Shown here piece after piece: positions 25,081 through 37,359 of a DNA stretch of 64,000 bases; the stretch's first letter is position 1; each line of letters opens with the position of its first letter. Source of the stretch: Aptenodytes patagonicus (taxonomy: Eukaryota; Chordata; Aves; Sphenisciformes; Spheniscidae); contig NC_134952.1 of NCBI RefSeq assembly GCF_965638725.1, forward strand, positions 58,692,065 to 58,756,064. Reading direction: 5' to 3'. The translations under genes were made by a program, and so were the position numbers. The notes under the pieces are model-generated. The model had not been told where the DNA came from, ran no database searches, and worked only from the letters and a program-made list of their open reading frames with translations.

Positions 25081-26240
25081 AGAATCACAGAATCATTCGG
25101 TTTGGAAGGGACCCCAAGTGGTCACCCTGTGCAATCTCCTGCTCAAAGCAAAGTCAACACTGACTTCAAGACCGGCTTGCCCAGGACTGTCCAGTTGGAT
25201 CTTGAAAACCTCCAAAGACAGGAATGCAACAAACCTGCTGGGCAACCTGTCCCAACGCCTAACTGTCCTCATTTCCTTATTTCAAATTGGAAGTTGCAAC
25301 TTGTGCTGTCTCTCATTCCCCTGCAGTGCACCTGAGTAGAAAGACTGGCTCCGTCTTCTCAATAATCTCCTCTTATGTATAGAAAAGCTTCCATTAGGTC
25401 CCCTCAAGCCCACGGTGGATGACATCCAACACGCTCCCTTCATCTTCAGATCTAGTTATTTTGTCACAGAGGACAAGCCAGTTGGTCAGGCATGATTTAT
25501 CCTTGGTAGGTCCCAAGCTGGCTATCCCCAGTCACCACCTACTCCTTTTTATGTCTACAAATGGCTTCCTCCATGATCTTTCCACAGGTGGAAGGAGTGA
25601 GGTTGACCAGCCTGTAGTTCTCTGGATTGTCCTTCTTGCCCTTTTTGATGATGAACCTAAGATTTGCCTTTCTCCAGTCTTCAGGGATCTCCCCCAATCA
25701 CATGGCCTTTCAAAACTGCCAGAGAGTAGCTTTGTGAAGACACTGTCAGCTCTTAGCATCCTTGAATGCAGTCCACCTGGGTCCATGGACTTGTCAGGTA
25801 AACAATCCCTGCTTCAATCCCCTTCCAACTTGTAGTTCCTCCTCTCTTTGAACCCTGCCTTGTGGCAAAAGGCCTGGGAGACCTTAATGGTGAAGTCTGA
25901 GGCAAAGACACCAACTGTCTCATCCTTATCTGTGTCTGCTGTCACTAACACACTTGTCCCACTCAGCAGCAGCACTGTATTTTCCTTGTGAATCCTTTTC
26001 CTGATAAACGGCATCTTGTTACCGTTGACATCACTTGCTAGTTTCAAATCTAGCTTAGCTTTGGCTTTCCTAACACCATCGCCACACACCTGGGCAATAT
26101 TTCTATATTCCTCCCTTGTAGCCTGTGTCTCCACTTCCACCTTCTCCTGTTTATGTCCTTTTTGCACTGGAGCTCTGTCATGAGTTCCCTGTTTAATCAG
26201 GCCCTTTTCCTGTTACATCTGCCTTACCTTTCTACAAAGT
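25081..26240 (-). mobile_element. Old CR1 LINE with internal deletion, sense to INTS12
   Basis: The left end has the CR1 3' tail (AGAATCACAGAATC, then TTTGGAAGGGACC) and a diverged 3' UTR to about 25410. From there the sequence jumps to the middle of ORF2. On minus, 25786-25532 resembles the reverse-transcriptase N-terminus (MDPGGLHSRMLR resembles the family's MDPDGIHPRVLR). On minus, 26167-25814 resembles the endonuclease-RT linker (REEYRNIAQVCGDGVRKAKA, then a degraded FASDFT). The RT core and C-terminus between these parts are missing. The copy carries many stops and is inactive. Confidence 0.85.
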
Positions 26241-27450
26241 GTTTTTGTTCTCATGCATAGTTGTGTTGCCACAAAAATCAGTTTTCTAAAAAGCATTTAT
26301 TCAAGTAAATGAGATAATCATACCTACGCAATTGAGATTTGCCAATCCCTGCTACCGCCAAGATTCAATATTCTGCAAAAATGGACCTGAAGATGTTGTT
26401 TAAACAGATGTCACTGCCCATTGGTTTAAGTGACTGGTAAATTGATTATATCTCCATTATTGTTTTTACCTTTCCCTAATTCAATGCCTACTGAAATTTA
26501 TCAGGTTTACAAATTCCTTAGATATCATCCTCCTGGTGATTTCTCAGTGGAAGAGCCAAACTTTAGTTAAAACTGAATTTCTGCATTAGTTACACCAAAG
26601 CCATGACCCGATCCTTTGCAACATACTTGCTGCAAATTTCTCCCTAACGTTTCCTTTAAGAATGAAGCAAAGGCCTCCCATCTGAAAGCCACTCTTCAAA
26701 AATAAAATGCTTAAGAGAATAAAATACCACCATCTTTTAATCCCCAAATATCCCATACTATGGTTGAAATTTACATGCCCTGTATTCCGCATACATCACC
26801 TCTATTGGCTTGGTCTGTTCCTTCCTAATTGCTCTCCCCACCCGCGGGCCAGTGCCGCCTTCGTAACGGAGCCGCGCCCGGTGCCAGTCCCTACCACGGA
26901 GGAGGAACTGAACCTCCCCGCTTCCGTACAGCGCTAACAACCGAGTCCGCTTACACCGAAGCCAAACGCCAGGACCCGGCGCCTCCCGTCCGAGAGCAGG
27001 CTGGGCAGCTCCACACGGCTCCGTGCCCCGAGGTGGAAACCACCCGCCGGACGCGCTGCCCTGAGGCAGAGCAGCGCGACTGGCTCTCGCCCTGGCACAG
27101 CCCGAAACAAGGCTCCGGGAACCCTCCCGCACCCGTTACCGCCCCTGCCCCGTCTCCTCGAGGCCGGGGCACCGGGTGTGCCCGTGCGCTCAGGAGGGAC
27201 CGCCCCTCCGGACGCCAGCAGGAGGGACGCCAGCACCCACAGGGCCAACGCGGCCGCCTCCCCGCCCCGCCGGCTCCGCCCGGGCCCTCCCCGCACCACA
27301 GGGAGACTCAATGCTCGCCCCGCCCCGGGACCGGCGGTAACGGCCGCCAAGCGTGCGTGTGGGCTCCCCTCTTCCTCCTCCCAGACGCCCTCTTCCCGGG
27401 TCCCGGCGAGATCGTGTCTGGCCCCGCAGAGCCGCCCGCCGCGCTCTTAC

Positions 27451-27600
27451 CGGAGAGGAGGAGGGTGTGCAGGGGCAGCCGCCACCGCCCCCTGCTCTCA
27501 CCGCCCGGAGCCGGGTCCGCCGCCGCGCCGGTCCCCCCCCGCAACCAGGGCCCGGAGGCAGCGGTTCCGGGCGCGCGCCCCGAGCTGTGGGCGGGGGGAA
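27451..27600 (-). other. INTS12: Probable INTS12 noncoding exon 1 (right edge uncertain)
   Basis: On minus, CTCTCCG|GTAAGAG is a near-consensus splice donor with GT at 27450-27449, facing the start-codon exon acceptor at 20777. The 5' edge in the mRNA (right edge here) is a guess. A second minus-strand donor, GAAA|GTAAGA with GT at 27800-27799, could serve an alternative first exon starting further right. Confidence 0.5.
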
Positions 27601-27732
27601 GTGTGCGGGCCGGGGAGGGGCCCGGCGAGGCGCGCACGCAGGAAGGGGCGGAGTCGGGACGGAAGCGGCCGGGCCGGGCCGGGCCGGGTCGGGCCGCGTG
27701 CGGGGCCAGGGGAGAGCTGCGGGCGGGGCGGG
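27600..27732 (+). other. GSTCD: Probable GSTCD noncoding exon 1 (left edge uncertain)
   Basis: GGCGGG|GTAAGC gives a good plus-strand donor with GT at 27733-27734, which would splice to the GSTCD exon 2 acceptor at 36926-36927. The transcription start is not determinable; the left edge is a guess within the GC-box cluster. There is no ATG-initiated frame that continues into exon 2, in agreement with an untranslated exon. Confidence 0.5.
27667..27695 (+). repeat. GGGCC pentamer array in core promoter
   Basis: About five to six near-perfect GGGCC/GGCCG units, one with a T substitution, in the space between the two predicted divergent first-exon donors. Short GC pentamer arrays in promoters are often polymorphic. 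Confidence 0.85.
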
Positions 27733-30700
27733 GTAAGCGGCGGTTGGCGCCCGCCTCACGCGCGGGGGGTCGGAGCCGTAGGGGGAGGGGCGGGTCTTAC
27801 TTTCTCGCGTCCGTTATCGGGCCGCGGCGGCGGGAAGAGGTCGGCGCTCGTAGGAGCTGCCCGAGGGAGAGCAGCCGGCGGGTGCGCGGCGGCTCAGGCG
27901 GCAGCCCCGGGGGTCCGCCGCGGGCGAGGGCGGCGGGTCTCGACGCCCTCTGCGCAGCCCTGGGGAGCCCCGGTTTTCTGCTTCCTCCTCGCCTGGGCTC
28001 CCTGACTGCGGGCGGCCGCGTCTGCCCCCTTTGCCGTTCGTTCTCTGTTTTGTGAGGGAGCGTTGGCTGGAAGCTCCCTGTTGAGGTGTTTATCGGTGAA
28101 GACCAGTAATGGTTGATGGCGGGAAAGACGCTTGTAGCCTTCGTGTCGTTCATCTGCCACTTGGTGACTTACGGCTAAGCTTTTTGGGAAGAAAAAAAAG
28201 AAAAAAGAAAAGAAATAAAGAAAAGGTTTCAGTGTTGACTACCAGGTCCGATCTTTCTGGGCTGACAAACTTCTGAGAGGAGCTTGGAATGGAGGTTTTA
28301 TGGAGTAGGTCTGCAAAGGAATTTTAACTCAGTGGTATTATGTTCTACAGTAACCGAGTTTTAGTGTCCCGTCTTTCTGAAGTTTGGCTTCTGTTCTTCA
28401 TAGCCTGTGTCTTACTTTCTTGAACCATTAACAGCTTTTACTTCTGAAATTCTGGTTTGAAGCTCTTCATGAAAAGCTTGTATGCTCCTCTTTGCATTCA
28501 CTTGAGGAGGCAATGGTGGCCCTAAACTCACACAGCAAATTGATCATCTGGATAGAAATATAACTCCAACCTCCAAAGTTATCTGTCTTAAAGCACAAAT
28601 ATTACTTTGTACTAAGTTAAATAATTGCTGGGGGAAAACTATGTTTTTAAATGACTTATGTTGAACGTTTCTCAAATGTTAATGTGTCTGTTTAACAAAA
28701 GTTCTGTTTTACCATGCAGTAATCAACAAATAAATGAGATCTTTTTCAGGAACTAAAAGGAAGAGGATGTTTATGTACTTATTTAGTTTTAATTTTTTAA
28801 TTTTCCTGGGAAACATTTGTTTTTAAACCAACAATTTTCTGCATTACATTGTTAACACAGTGGCTCAGTGAAACTAATTTAACTGTTGTTTAGTGCATGT
28901 TGAAAGGGAAAAGAAAATGGTAACAAACAGTACAGTTAGTGAAAATTATACTTACTTAATGATGATTATTTTTAAATAGCCAGGGTGATTTTTATACCAA
29001 AGGTATACAGCATTATTTATCTTGTCTTTAAGTTGCAAATCCTGTGATGTTCCTTACTTCTCCCTTTCCCTCTTTCAACAGTGGCTACTGTAAATAAGGC
29101 CTGAATAAAAAAAAAAATTCTCTTTCCACAGATTTTACAGTCTAATTAGAGGGAAAAAAAGTGCCAGGAAAAATATTGTGAGTGAAGAGCATAATGTCTT
29201 GTAGGTTTTGTTAGTTCTGTGTTCCATGTTTTGTTTTATTGCATATGTCTGTGGCTGCTTTTGTCTTAGTAAGCTGCCAAAGGATTCATAAATTTATCAT
29301 GTTTAATGGAAGTGTAGTAGTTATGTGAAAATACCTAAGTGAGAATGGGCAACGAGGTAGGCTATTAAGTCTTTCAAATGAAAGGCTGTGCATAAAGCCA
29401 CAAGGAAGATGTACTCTGCAGAGCCAAAATAGTGCAGAAAATCAACTATCTTAGAAACAAAAAAATATAGGAAACAAGACACTATAAACATCTGTGCTTA
29501 GAGACAAGATATTAGGAGGAATTCTCTGAAGTAAAAGACGGGAGAGAAATGGGATATGGCAGTATAAAAGCATACAGTTCAGTTGAAGTGACGATGCAAG
29601 AAGACCTTACCTTTTCACAGGAAACAATAAGGAAACATAGGTAAAATCACTTACAGACAGAACTGCTGGACAGATTTATTTTGGTTTCTTTTCTGTTGAG
29701 AGCCTTGGGAATAAAATTAGCCTGATTGTAGTTTTACATTGTATTCATAGACTGGACTGAAAAAAACCCCACAACCAACCAACCAATAAAACCCTTAAAG
29801 AAAATGTCTGATTTTTAGGGTTGTTCTAGGACAGACTTTCTGTGTGACACTGAACTAAAAATTCTCTTCGTGCTTCAGCTTTTTCACATGTATAATGGGA
29901 ACACGGGAAACTTCCACCTTGCAAGGCTTTTGGGAGGAAGGTCTGTGAGACATTCAGTTACTGTTGTGATGAGGGGACGTAAAAGTTTTTACAGTAACTA
30001 GCAATATAAATAAATCCAGACTTTGCTGTTCTAATGAAATAAATAGGTAATGAGTTGCGGTCGTTACAGAAGCCCGTTTTGTTAAAAATACTTTTTAAAG
30101 TTTTTGTGGGAATTAAAGTATTAGAGTAACTCTGTTGATGTTGAAAAGCTCAATGCAAAAAGCAGAGTGGAGTTTTCTGTTGCTAGCTCTCTACCTTGTA
30201 GTCTGAAAAAGTCTGTCCTCCTGGTCTGAAAAGTACATAACTTTAAACATCCCCATAGTTAGTATTTCCTATTCTTTTCCAGTTTGCTAAGAAATTGCTA
30301 ACTTCTCTCTAAACAAGCGGAATAGCAAAATTTAAATTCAGGCAAAAGATAAGGGAGAAATACTAGTTAACAACATGCCAGATTAATCGTTTTTGGTATA
30401 TGGTTGCAGTAAAGGAAGAAGATTCAGTGCTTCTAGTTGTGAAGAAATATTACGGTGACCTAGTCAAACATGAGACAACAGGGATCTGTGGCATACATAG
30501 AGAGTTGAATTGCCAGTATGAATTAGGACAAACTTCAACGCGTGGGCTTTCTGACAGTGGTAGTGAATGCAGTTCTTGCAGTTTAGCTGTGTATATGGCA
30601 GAGCTTGTGGCCAGGACAAAAATCTTTTTTCTCGTATCAGATAATGTGCATTTTATCCATCTCTAAAATCTCTGTTACAATATTTTAATAATGCTGCTCT

Positions 30701-33700
30701 CATCTTAGTAATTCTAGAAACAAATGTTGAATGGGGAAAGAGGAAAATTTTCTATTTGAATGGTTGCCCTGTAATTCAAGATATGGGCCCTTTAAATGTA
30801 GCAGGTGGCTTTACGTTGGTCGCTATCTGACTGAGGCTGAAAAAGAAAATTTCCTAGATAAACTTTTGAGGTAGTCACTGAATGATCTTTTTTGTGGCAA
30901 AGAGGTTTTTGATGTCTAGGGGAGTAAGAGCAAGAGAAACCTGCTGGGTTAGTCTAAATCTTATAACTTCAAATATGAATAAAACAAATTCTTAAGTTAC
31001 CAAGGTAGGCCTGTTATTTGGCAATTGCACAGTCTATATGAAAGTTCTGTATGAGTTCAGAAATTACACTATGTAAGTGTTTTATGAAAAACAAAGGTGG
31101 AGAACTTTTAGCAGTGCTTTCTAAAGTTGGTAGAGAGAGACATCTGCGTTTACAAGTCAGGAAATGGGAAAAGGTGATTTACAAAAGATTTTCTCAGCAA
31201 TTGAGCTCAGGACATTTTTTTTTTTCTTCTTCTTGGTGTTGTAGGAAGTTCTGAAAATGTTAAAATTTCCTCTGTGTTTACCCCATGCATTGTGAGCTCA
31301 GTAGTTGCAAGGAAACTGAATCTCTAATAGAGACTGACGTTATTCAAAATGTTATTTGGCTGTTCAACTTACTTATCTATGACCAAAATTAACTTAATTG
31401 CTATTTTTTGACCTTCTGAAATCTCTTACGTGGAATACAAATGGATTCAAAAAGCGAAAACCGCTTGAACGTTTGACTGATTTAGAGGAAGACAGAAAGA
31501 AAAGTGCTTTGCTCCCTGAGAATGTTGTAGATGTTAGATATATAGATTATTAGATATTAGAAACAACATATAGCCAATCTATTTGCAAAAAGTAACTTCC
31601 AAGTATAAACCAAAACAGTGGCCTTCATTCCTTTAGAGTTCTGGAAAACATCTGCTGCTGCTCAGCTCATAAGGGTGTTCACTTGGTAGCTGGTCTTAAC
31701 ATGAGCACTGTTAATTGCTTGTTGATCACCAGCATAAATATCAGCTAATAAGCTTATCTCCTCTTGTTTGAGGATGGTACCTTCATCTTAATAATTTGTA
31801 TTTTCAATTGGGTGAAATAAAGTGAAGAATTAAGTGTGAGTGTTGGAAGGAGAGGGAGGAGCAAACCTGAGCAAATTGACAGGTGAATCTTAACCTTCAT
31901 TAAGTCAATAGTTAGAGTTTTGAAAATACTTAGATACTTGAGGCTGAATTATCACGAATTTAAAGGTACATAATTTAACATGTTTGTTCGGGCTTCCTTG
32001 GAATTTAGATGCAAGTTCTTTGGCAACTGTAACAGAGACGTGTCCCTGGACCACCACGCCAGGCATAGCAAAGGAGGAGAGAAACAGCTGGAGGATGCAA
32101 ACAGGAGCTTTAAGTGCAACATTTCTTCTGTTTTCCTGCTGAATGAAGCTCATCTTTTCATCCCTTGAAGGTTAGCTGCAGAAACAGAAAAGTATTATTG
32201 TCCTAAATGGACCCTAATTAAGAATATAATTTGTTCCACTCCACACAGTGAGTTTAATAACTCAGATCTAAATTGACCATATCAGTAGCAGAACAGGGAG
32301 TATGGTTCTGGGAAAGCAATTTCAGTGTTGTAGCACTGCAAATTTGGGAAGAGAGAGGGACTTCGGTAGGAAAAATAGTAGTAGTATACTATATGAGAAG
32401 AATTTGGGACTATATTTGAAAACAATGGGACAGTATATTGCAAAGACACCTTCAGGTCAGGTACTATGAGTGCTTGCAGGATCAGGACCTTTAGTTGAGA
32501 GAGATCTGATTGCCTGTATGAACCGAAATGAATCGCTGTCATATAAATGATGAAATGACAGATTGGTTTGTCAGGGTCTGGAAATCATTTGTGTACGTAA
32601 GTACCTATTTTCAGATTTAAGACCCAATCTTGTGAAATGTGCAATGTTCTTAACTCTCCCTGAAAACCAAAGAAATGAGACAGTTGTGTTTTTTGTGGTG
32701 AGAGCTGGAGTTACCTCCTGCTCTGGAGTTTATTCTGCTGTTAAGTGTAAGATATGAGTTGCTTGCGCTTTTTTCAGAAATTAGCAATTTACAGTTCGTT
32801 TTTATTTGGTTCAGAATTACTAACTGGGATGATTAATTGTTACCGTATTGATACTGTCACTGTTTTATGTGATTCTTTAAAAAGGAAATTCTCATAATAT
32901 TGACCATAACTTTCATCTTTGGATTTCCCCTTCTCCCATGTGGGGAGAGTAATTAACCGAAAGAGCTGCCTTAGCTTAACCCTTCTCCTCCCTCTCACCT
33001 TGATATGAGAATGCCCCTCTAAAATTTTTTATGAGTACTTTTTAAAAAAAAAAAATCTGAGTAGCTAATGAATGTTTTACGAGTGAGTGGTATTTAAAAT
33101 TTTTTGGTTTTTGGGATAAATGCAACTTCAGCGTGTGCACAAAACCTAGCTAAACGAGAATCTAGCTTTTGGAAAACTTATTAAAAACAACTGCCTATCC
33201 AACTAGAAGAAAATGTGGAAATGGCTTTTTTATATATCAGAAAAATCAACAGCAGATATTGCAACTTCACTAAGAGCCCTGAGATTCTTGTCAATGTGCA
33301 ATGAAAGTTCTGTTTTTATTTCGGGTTTAATATAGCTACCTGTGTTTGAGCAGCTAAACTTCAAATCATACTGAGCATTATGCTTACCTATGTAGACCTA
33401 CCTGTTCACTGGTTCTTTGTGCTTCATGGAGGAGAATTGTACAATTCTGTGGAGAGTTACTGGAGAACTTTTTTGTCCTTTTGGGCTCATGAATAGATAA
33501 TTACAGGCAGGTAGTGGAGGACTGCTAGCCACTGAGTACGGTAACTTGTGTTGTACTGGACAGTTTTAAGTGAGAACCCCTCTCATAGGCTATCTCAGAT
33601 TATTTTAAGCACTACCCAGCCTGTGTGAGGTGGCTTCACCTGAGGAAGGAGAATACAAGAAGGAGCCAAATTGGAGTCTGAACTGACTCTGTGGAGAAGT

Positions 33701-36700
33701 ATAACTGACAAGTTGTGGGACTGGAGGGTACTAAGCTGATTCAGTGTGTGATACCAAGACCAGTTGACGCTATCTAGGTCTGAGCCACTGTCAGAACAGG
33801 TAATTTCCTGGGCTCCCTGTCGCCTACAGTTGCACATTTCTGCCATGTCCTTTATATGGGCACTGTTGTGGCTACATGCTGAATGACATTAATTTACTGC
33901 TCTGGCTGAGGGGGAAGAAAAGTCTTGGCCTTTCCTTCCTCCTCAAAATAATTTTTTTCTCAATCAATTCTGCAAAATACTCTGATTTTACATTGTGAGC
34001 ACAGTGCTGCTGTGTAAGTAGATCATGAATGTCACTGTTTCTGTGTTCTTTCTGTCTTTGTAGAAGTTCATTTAGGTTCAGAAAAATAATTCAGTCTCTC
34101 TGGTATAGTTCACCGTATTGCAGCTGAGTAGTGATAAATTACTGTGTATGTTCACAAAAAATTACATTGAGTTTGATGAAGTTAGTAACCACCCTCAAGC
34201 TGTCTGGCCCAGCTGTCTCGTTCTGTCTTCAAGGCATTTAGAAGAACAGACCTTTCCTGAGCGTACCTCTGCTTCAGTGCAAAATCCAGAGCCTTACCTA
34301 AAATGGTTGAGGGAAGTGACTTTAAGTTGAGAGACTATGGACTAAATGAAGTGGGCTGCATGCATATTCCTGTTTTCTGACACTGTCAAGAGAATGGAGT
34401 GGGTAGCTCTGGACAACATCTGCTTATCCTGCTTCAGCAAGATCCTAGTGTTGGTTTATCTCGTTTGTGTGACTTCTCTATGTGGTAGTTGTATACCTGA
34501 GGATAAGAATAGTTGAATTTGACCAGACAAATTTCAAGTCAAATTTCAGACTTCAAGGAGACAGGTGGATTAGTAGGATAGTGTCAGCTGTGGCATTTAC
34601 TGGGTTGAATACAGAGCAGACCAATAACCAACAAGTCATTATTTCCAATCAGTTACTGTCTCTGGGACTGACTGACGGCTGCTATCTATTACTCATTGCT
34701 ACTGGGTAGAAGTAATTTTGTTCAACAGATGGGAGGAGAATTTACACTGATGGTGTTCACCTTTTCATCTGCCAGTTTTCATGGCAGGACATTTTTGTAG
34801 TTTTAATCAGTAGCCTGATTAAGTAGTACCTCTATTTGGGCATCTTTCAAGTATTTCTTTTTTATTTTTAGTCTAATGATATATTATCCTCTGTGGGGAA
34901 ACAGTGCTTCAGAGCTGCTACTCTGGATGAAAATGGGCAAGGGCTGGTGTACCTATTGAGAGTACCTGTGTGGTGCAAAGGTTAATGTTTTACATGTGCA
35001 GTCCTGAGTGATGGATTTAGAATAATTTGTAAGAAAAGGTGATTAACAGATGGAAACTACAGAATAATATACTTTGGAAATAGAAACCTCTTCAGAATTT
35101 ACCAAAATACTTAGCAGTTCTATACAGCATGATAATGGCCAAAAAAGCTGATTATGTCCAGTAAGGTCAACCAGAAGAAGAAATTCAGTGGTGAAGTGAT
35201 TTTTTAAGGTGAATGTGTATGTCTGAGTGGCTAGAGCAGCCTGGAAAAGATGGGGTTGTATGCTCTGCGGGTTCCCATGGGAAATAAAAACAACCCAAAT
35301 GCATATGAGGGTACTATTTAATATTGAAAGAAGTACTATAGTCAAGGATATGAGTTTAAATGCTAGTAACTATGGATTTAGCAGGTAAAACTAACTCTTG
35401 ACTAATCTCCTCAACAGTACCTTCACTATATAGTTTCTTCCACAGAGCTGTACTTACGGTATTGAATCTGTCTCGACTTATATGCCATCAAGATTTATTG
35501 AAATAAAATAGCTTTTAGGAAAGTAGGTATTTCATTATGTATTGTACTATTCTTTGTGTGGCAGGTGTATTAATTAAAGAAAAGCAACAGTACCATTATG
35601 CTGAGCCACTGTTGTTTTGGGACAAAGTCATGTAATGTAATGGTTTAAAAGTACTCCACTATAACAATCATTATTATGATCTTTACTTAATGTCAGGTGG
35701 ACTTGATTTTATTCTTCCACTGCCTCTTTTCGGACAATTGATTTGGCCTAGTGATAGATGATATAAAATAATAAATTTGATGTACACGTCTACATGAAAA
35801 AAAAAATCCAATAATCTAGATATATCAAATGAAAACCTTTTTTGCTTTTTAAATAATTACATCATATTCATGTACCTGTACAGAGACCTTATTAATCTAG
35901 ACAGTTATTTGAAAGACTGATGCTGTTCCAATGTCACTTGTGCTTTGTGTATATATACGTATATAAAAGAACATACTGGCCTTTCTTAGCAACATTCAAA
36001 TTTCTTTCTCTTACTATATTAAAGCTTACTTCTATAATGATTGTTTTAAGAGTGCCATCTAGTGTCTAAAGCTTTTCAATACGAGTTGTGATTTATAAGT
36101 TAACGGGCAATTTTATTGAGTGATAGAGCAGAAGAATTATTGCATCATTGTTTTATATTAAACTGGTATGGAATAGTTTAATAGGAAAAATGTAATTTTC
36201 AACCAAGTATAAGGAAAATTAATTTAAGTTTTTAATATAATGAGAAGACATTAATTTCAGCTATGTTACTGTTGTATTTAACTGCTTAAAGTAGTTGTGT
36301 GTTTGAGGTGTTCATGTAGCATTCTTGAAATGAATATTTTTTTTCTTCTTATGTGTCCTCTTGACCTTCAGTTAGTATCTCGCCAGGCTCTAGATGAATT
36401 TTTAATACAGAAGCCAATATTATTTCCCATGGCCTAAATACCCTATACGTATGCCTTCTAACAGTTACAGAAAGACAAACGTGTGCATTAGGAAACTGAC
36501 TGTTGTAGATATGTGCTCAGGAACTTGTTTTTTCAATAATGTATGGATAATGTTGTGGGAGATTATTGATTAAAAAAAAAAAAAAGCCTTGCTATAAAAT
36601 GTTTACAAACTAAAAAATTTAAAAGGAAATATTTTCTTTTGGTTTTGTATGTTTTGTTTAATGTCAGAAATATGCTAAAATGTAAAAAAATGTTTACACA

Positions 36701-36927
36701 GATCATTTCCCTGTCTGATTTCTATGTGAAGAGACAGCATATATTGTGAAACCATTCTTTCTCTCAAGAAGGGCCTGCAGTCCACTTATTCAGGCAGGAT
36801 GTCTTTAATAGTGTCTTATGTTAAAATCAGTTTTAGCAGATAGTGGAAGGACCACTGTTTCAAACCCTCTTTTTTGTTCTAAATTCTGTATTCTTTTATG
36901 AATGTTGTGTTCTGATTTCTATTTCAG
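27733..36927 (+). other. GSTCD: GSTCD first intron
   Basis: About 9.2 kb. After the CpG island ends (about 28055) it is AT-rich. A-rich purine tracts follow the island at 28190-28225. No CR1, RNA gene or recognisable coding exon is seen. Open frames such as 30400-30666 or 32563-32757 are short, lack domains and begin at non-ATG codons or without a plausible context. Confidence 0.75.
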
Positions 36928-37359
36928 GAACTTCAGCTCAGGAGGAAGATGAAAGATAGTGTTGCTGAAGAACATTTATATTTGGGTTTTTCTCATCAGT
37001 ACAGAGATAGTATTTTTCCTCTTCATACATCTATTTCACTGTTTTTGCTATCCTACTGTGACTGCAAATTATTCAAAATTTTCTTAGTGCCGACTGGTGA
37101 AAATGTGGATGATCAGTTTGTGACAAAAAACCTCCTTGGTGATCTTGAGGTCCATTTAATCTCCAGATGTCAGCTCCCAGTGGTTGTGCAGAGCTGCTGT
37201 TTACCTGCTGTTGTCGTGAAAGATGGCAAGTTCTGCCGAGCTGGGCTTTCTGTTGTCTTAAGGCATATAATACAGAAAACATATGAGGCAGATCCATCTA
37301 AAAAGGATGTTTTGGAACTCTTAGGCTTTAAGAAGACCTGCTTAAAAGCCTGTGCTGAA
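36928..37359 (+). CDS. GSTCD: GSTCD exon 2 (start codon, 137 codons)
   Basis: The acceptor TTTCAG ends at 36927. There are 21 bases of 5' UTR, then ATG at 36949 with A at -3. Residues 1-137 end GFKKTCLKACAE. The donor GTGAGT is at 37360. Unspliced reading continues a further 14 codons to a stop at 37402-37404, so the open frame is longer than the exon. Confidence 0.95.

Larger units (their letters stand above)
20778..27450 (-). other. INTS12: INTS12 first intron (5' UTR intron)
   Basis: An intron of about 6.7 kb between the start-codon exon and the probable noncoding first exon in the CpG island. It contains a C11 run (24507-24517), a 17-bp imperfect tandem duplication at about 24808-24841, and a rearranged CR1 at about 25081-26240. 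No further coding exon is recognised. Confidence 0.75.
26830..28055. promoter_or_regulatory. CpG island with divergent INTS12/GSTCD promoter
   Basis: An abrupt change from AT-rich to very GC- and CpG-rich sequence, the only such island in the window. It lies between the start-codon exons of INTS12 (minus) and GSTCD (plus), whose first visible exons both begin with spliced 5' UTR. GC boxes occur at about 27589-27596, 27645-27653 and 27721-27728. An ETS-like ACGGAAG is at 27659-27665 and a near-NRF1 match (CGCGCACGCA) is at 27631-27640. I see no convincing TATA box, as expected for a housekeeping pair. Human INTS12 and GSTCD are also head to head. Exact start sites are inferred. Confidence 0.85.

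Noticed and set aside
26829-28055. Long open frames in the CpG island, the longest being 408 codons on plus, with others on minus
   Set aside because: They come from the low stop-codon density of very GC-rich DNA. The predicted peptides are Arg/Pro/Gly/Ala-rich without domains, several overlap on both strands, and the region is explained by the divergent promoter.
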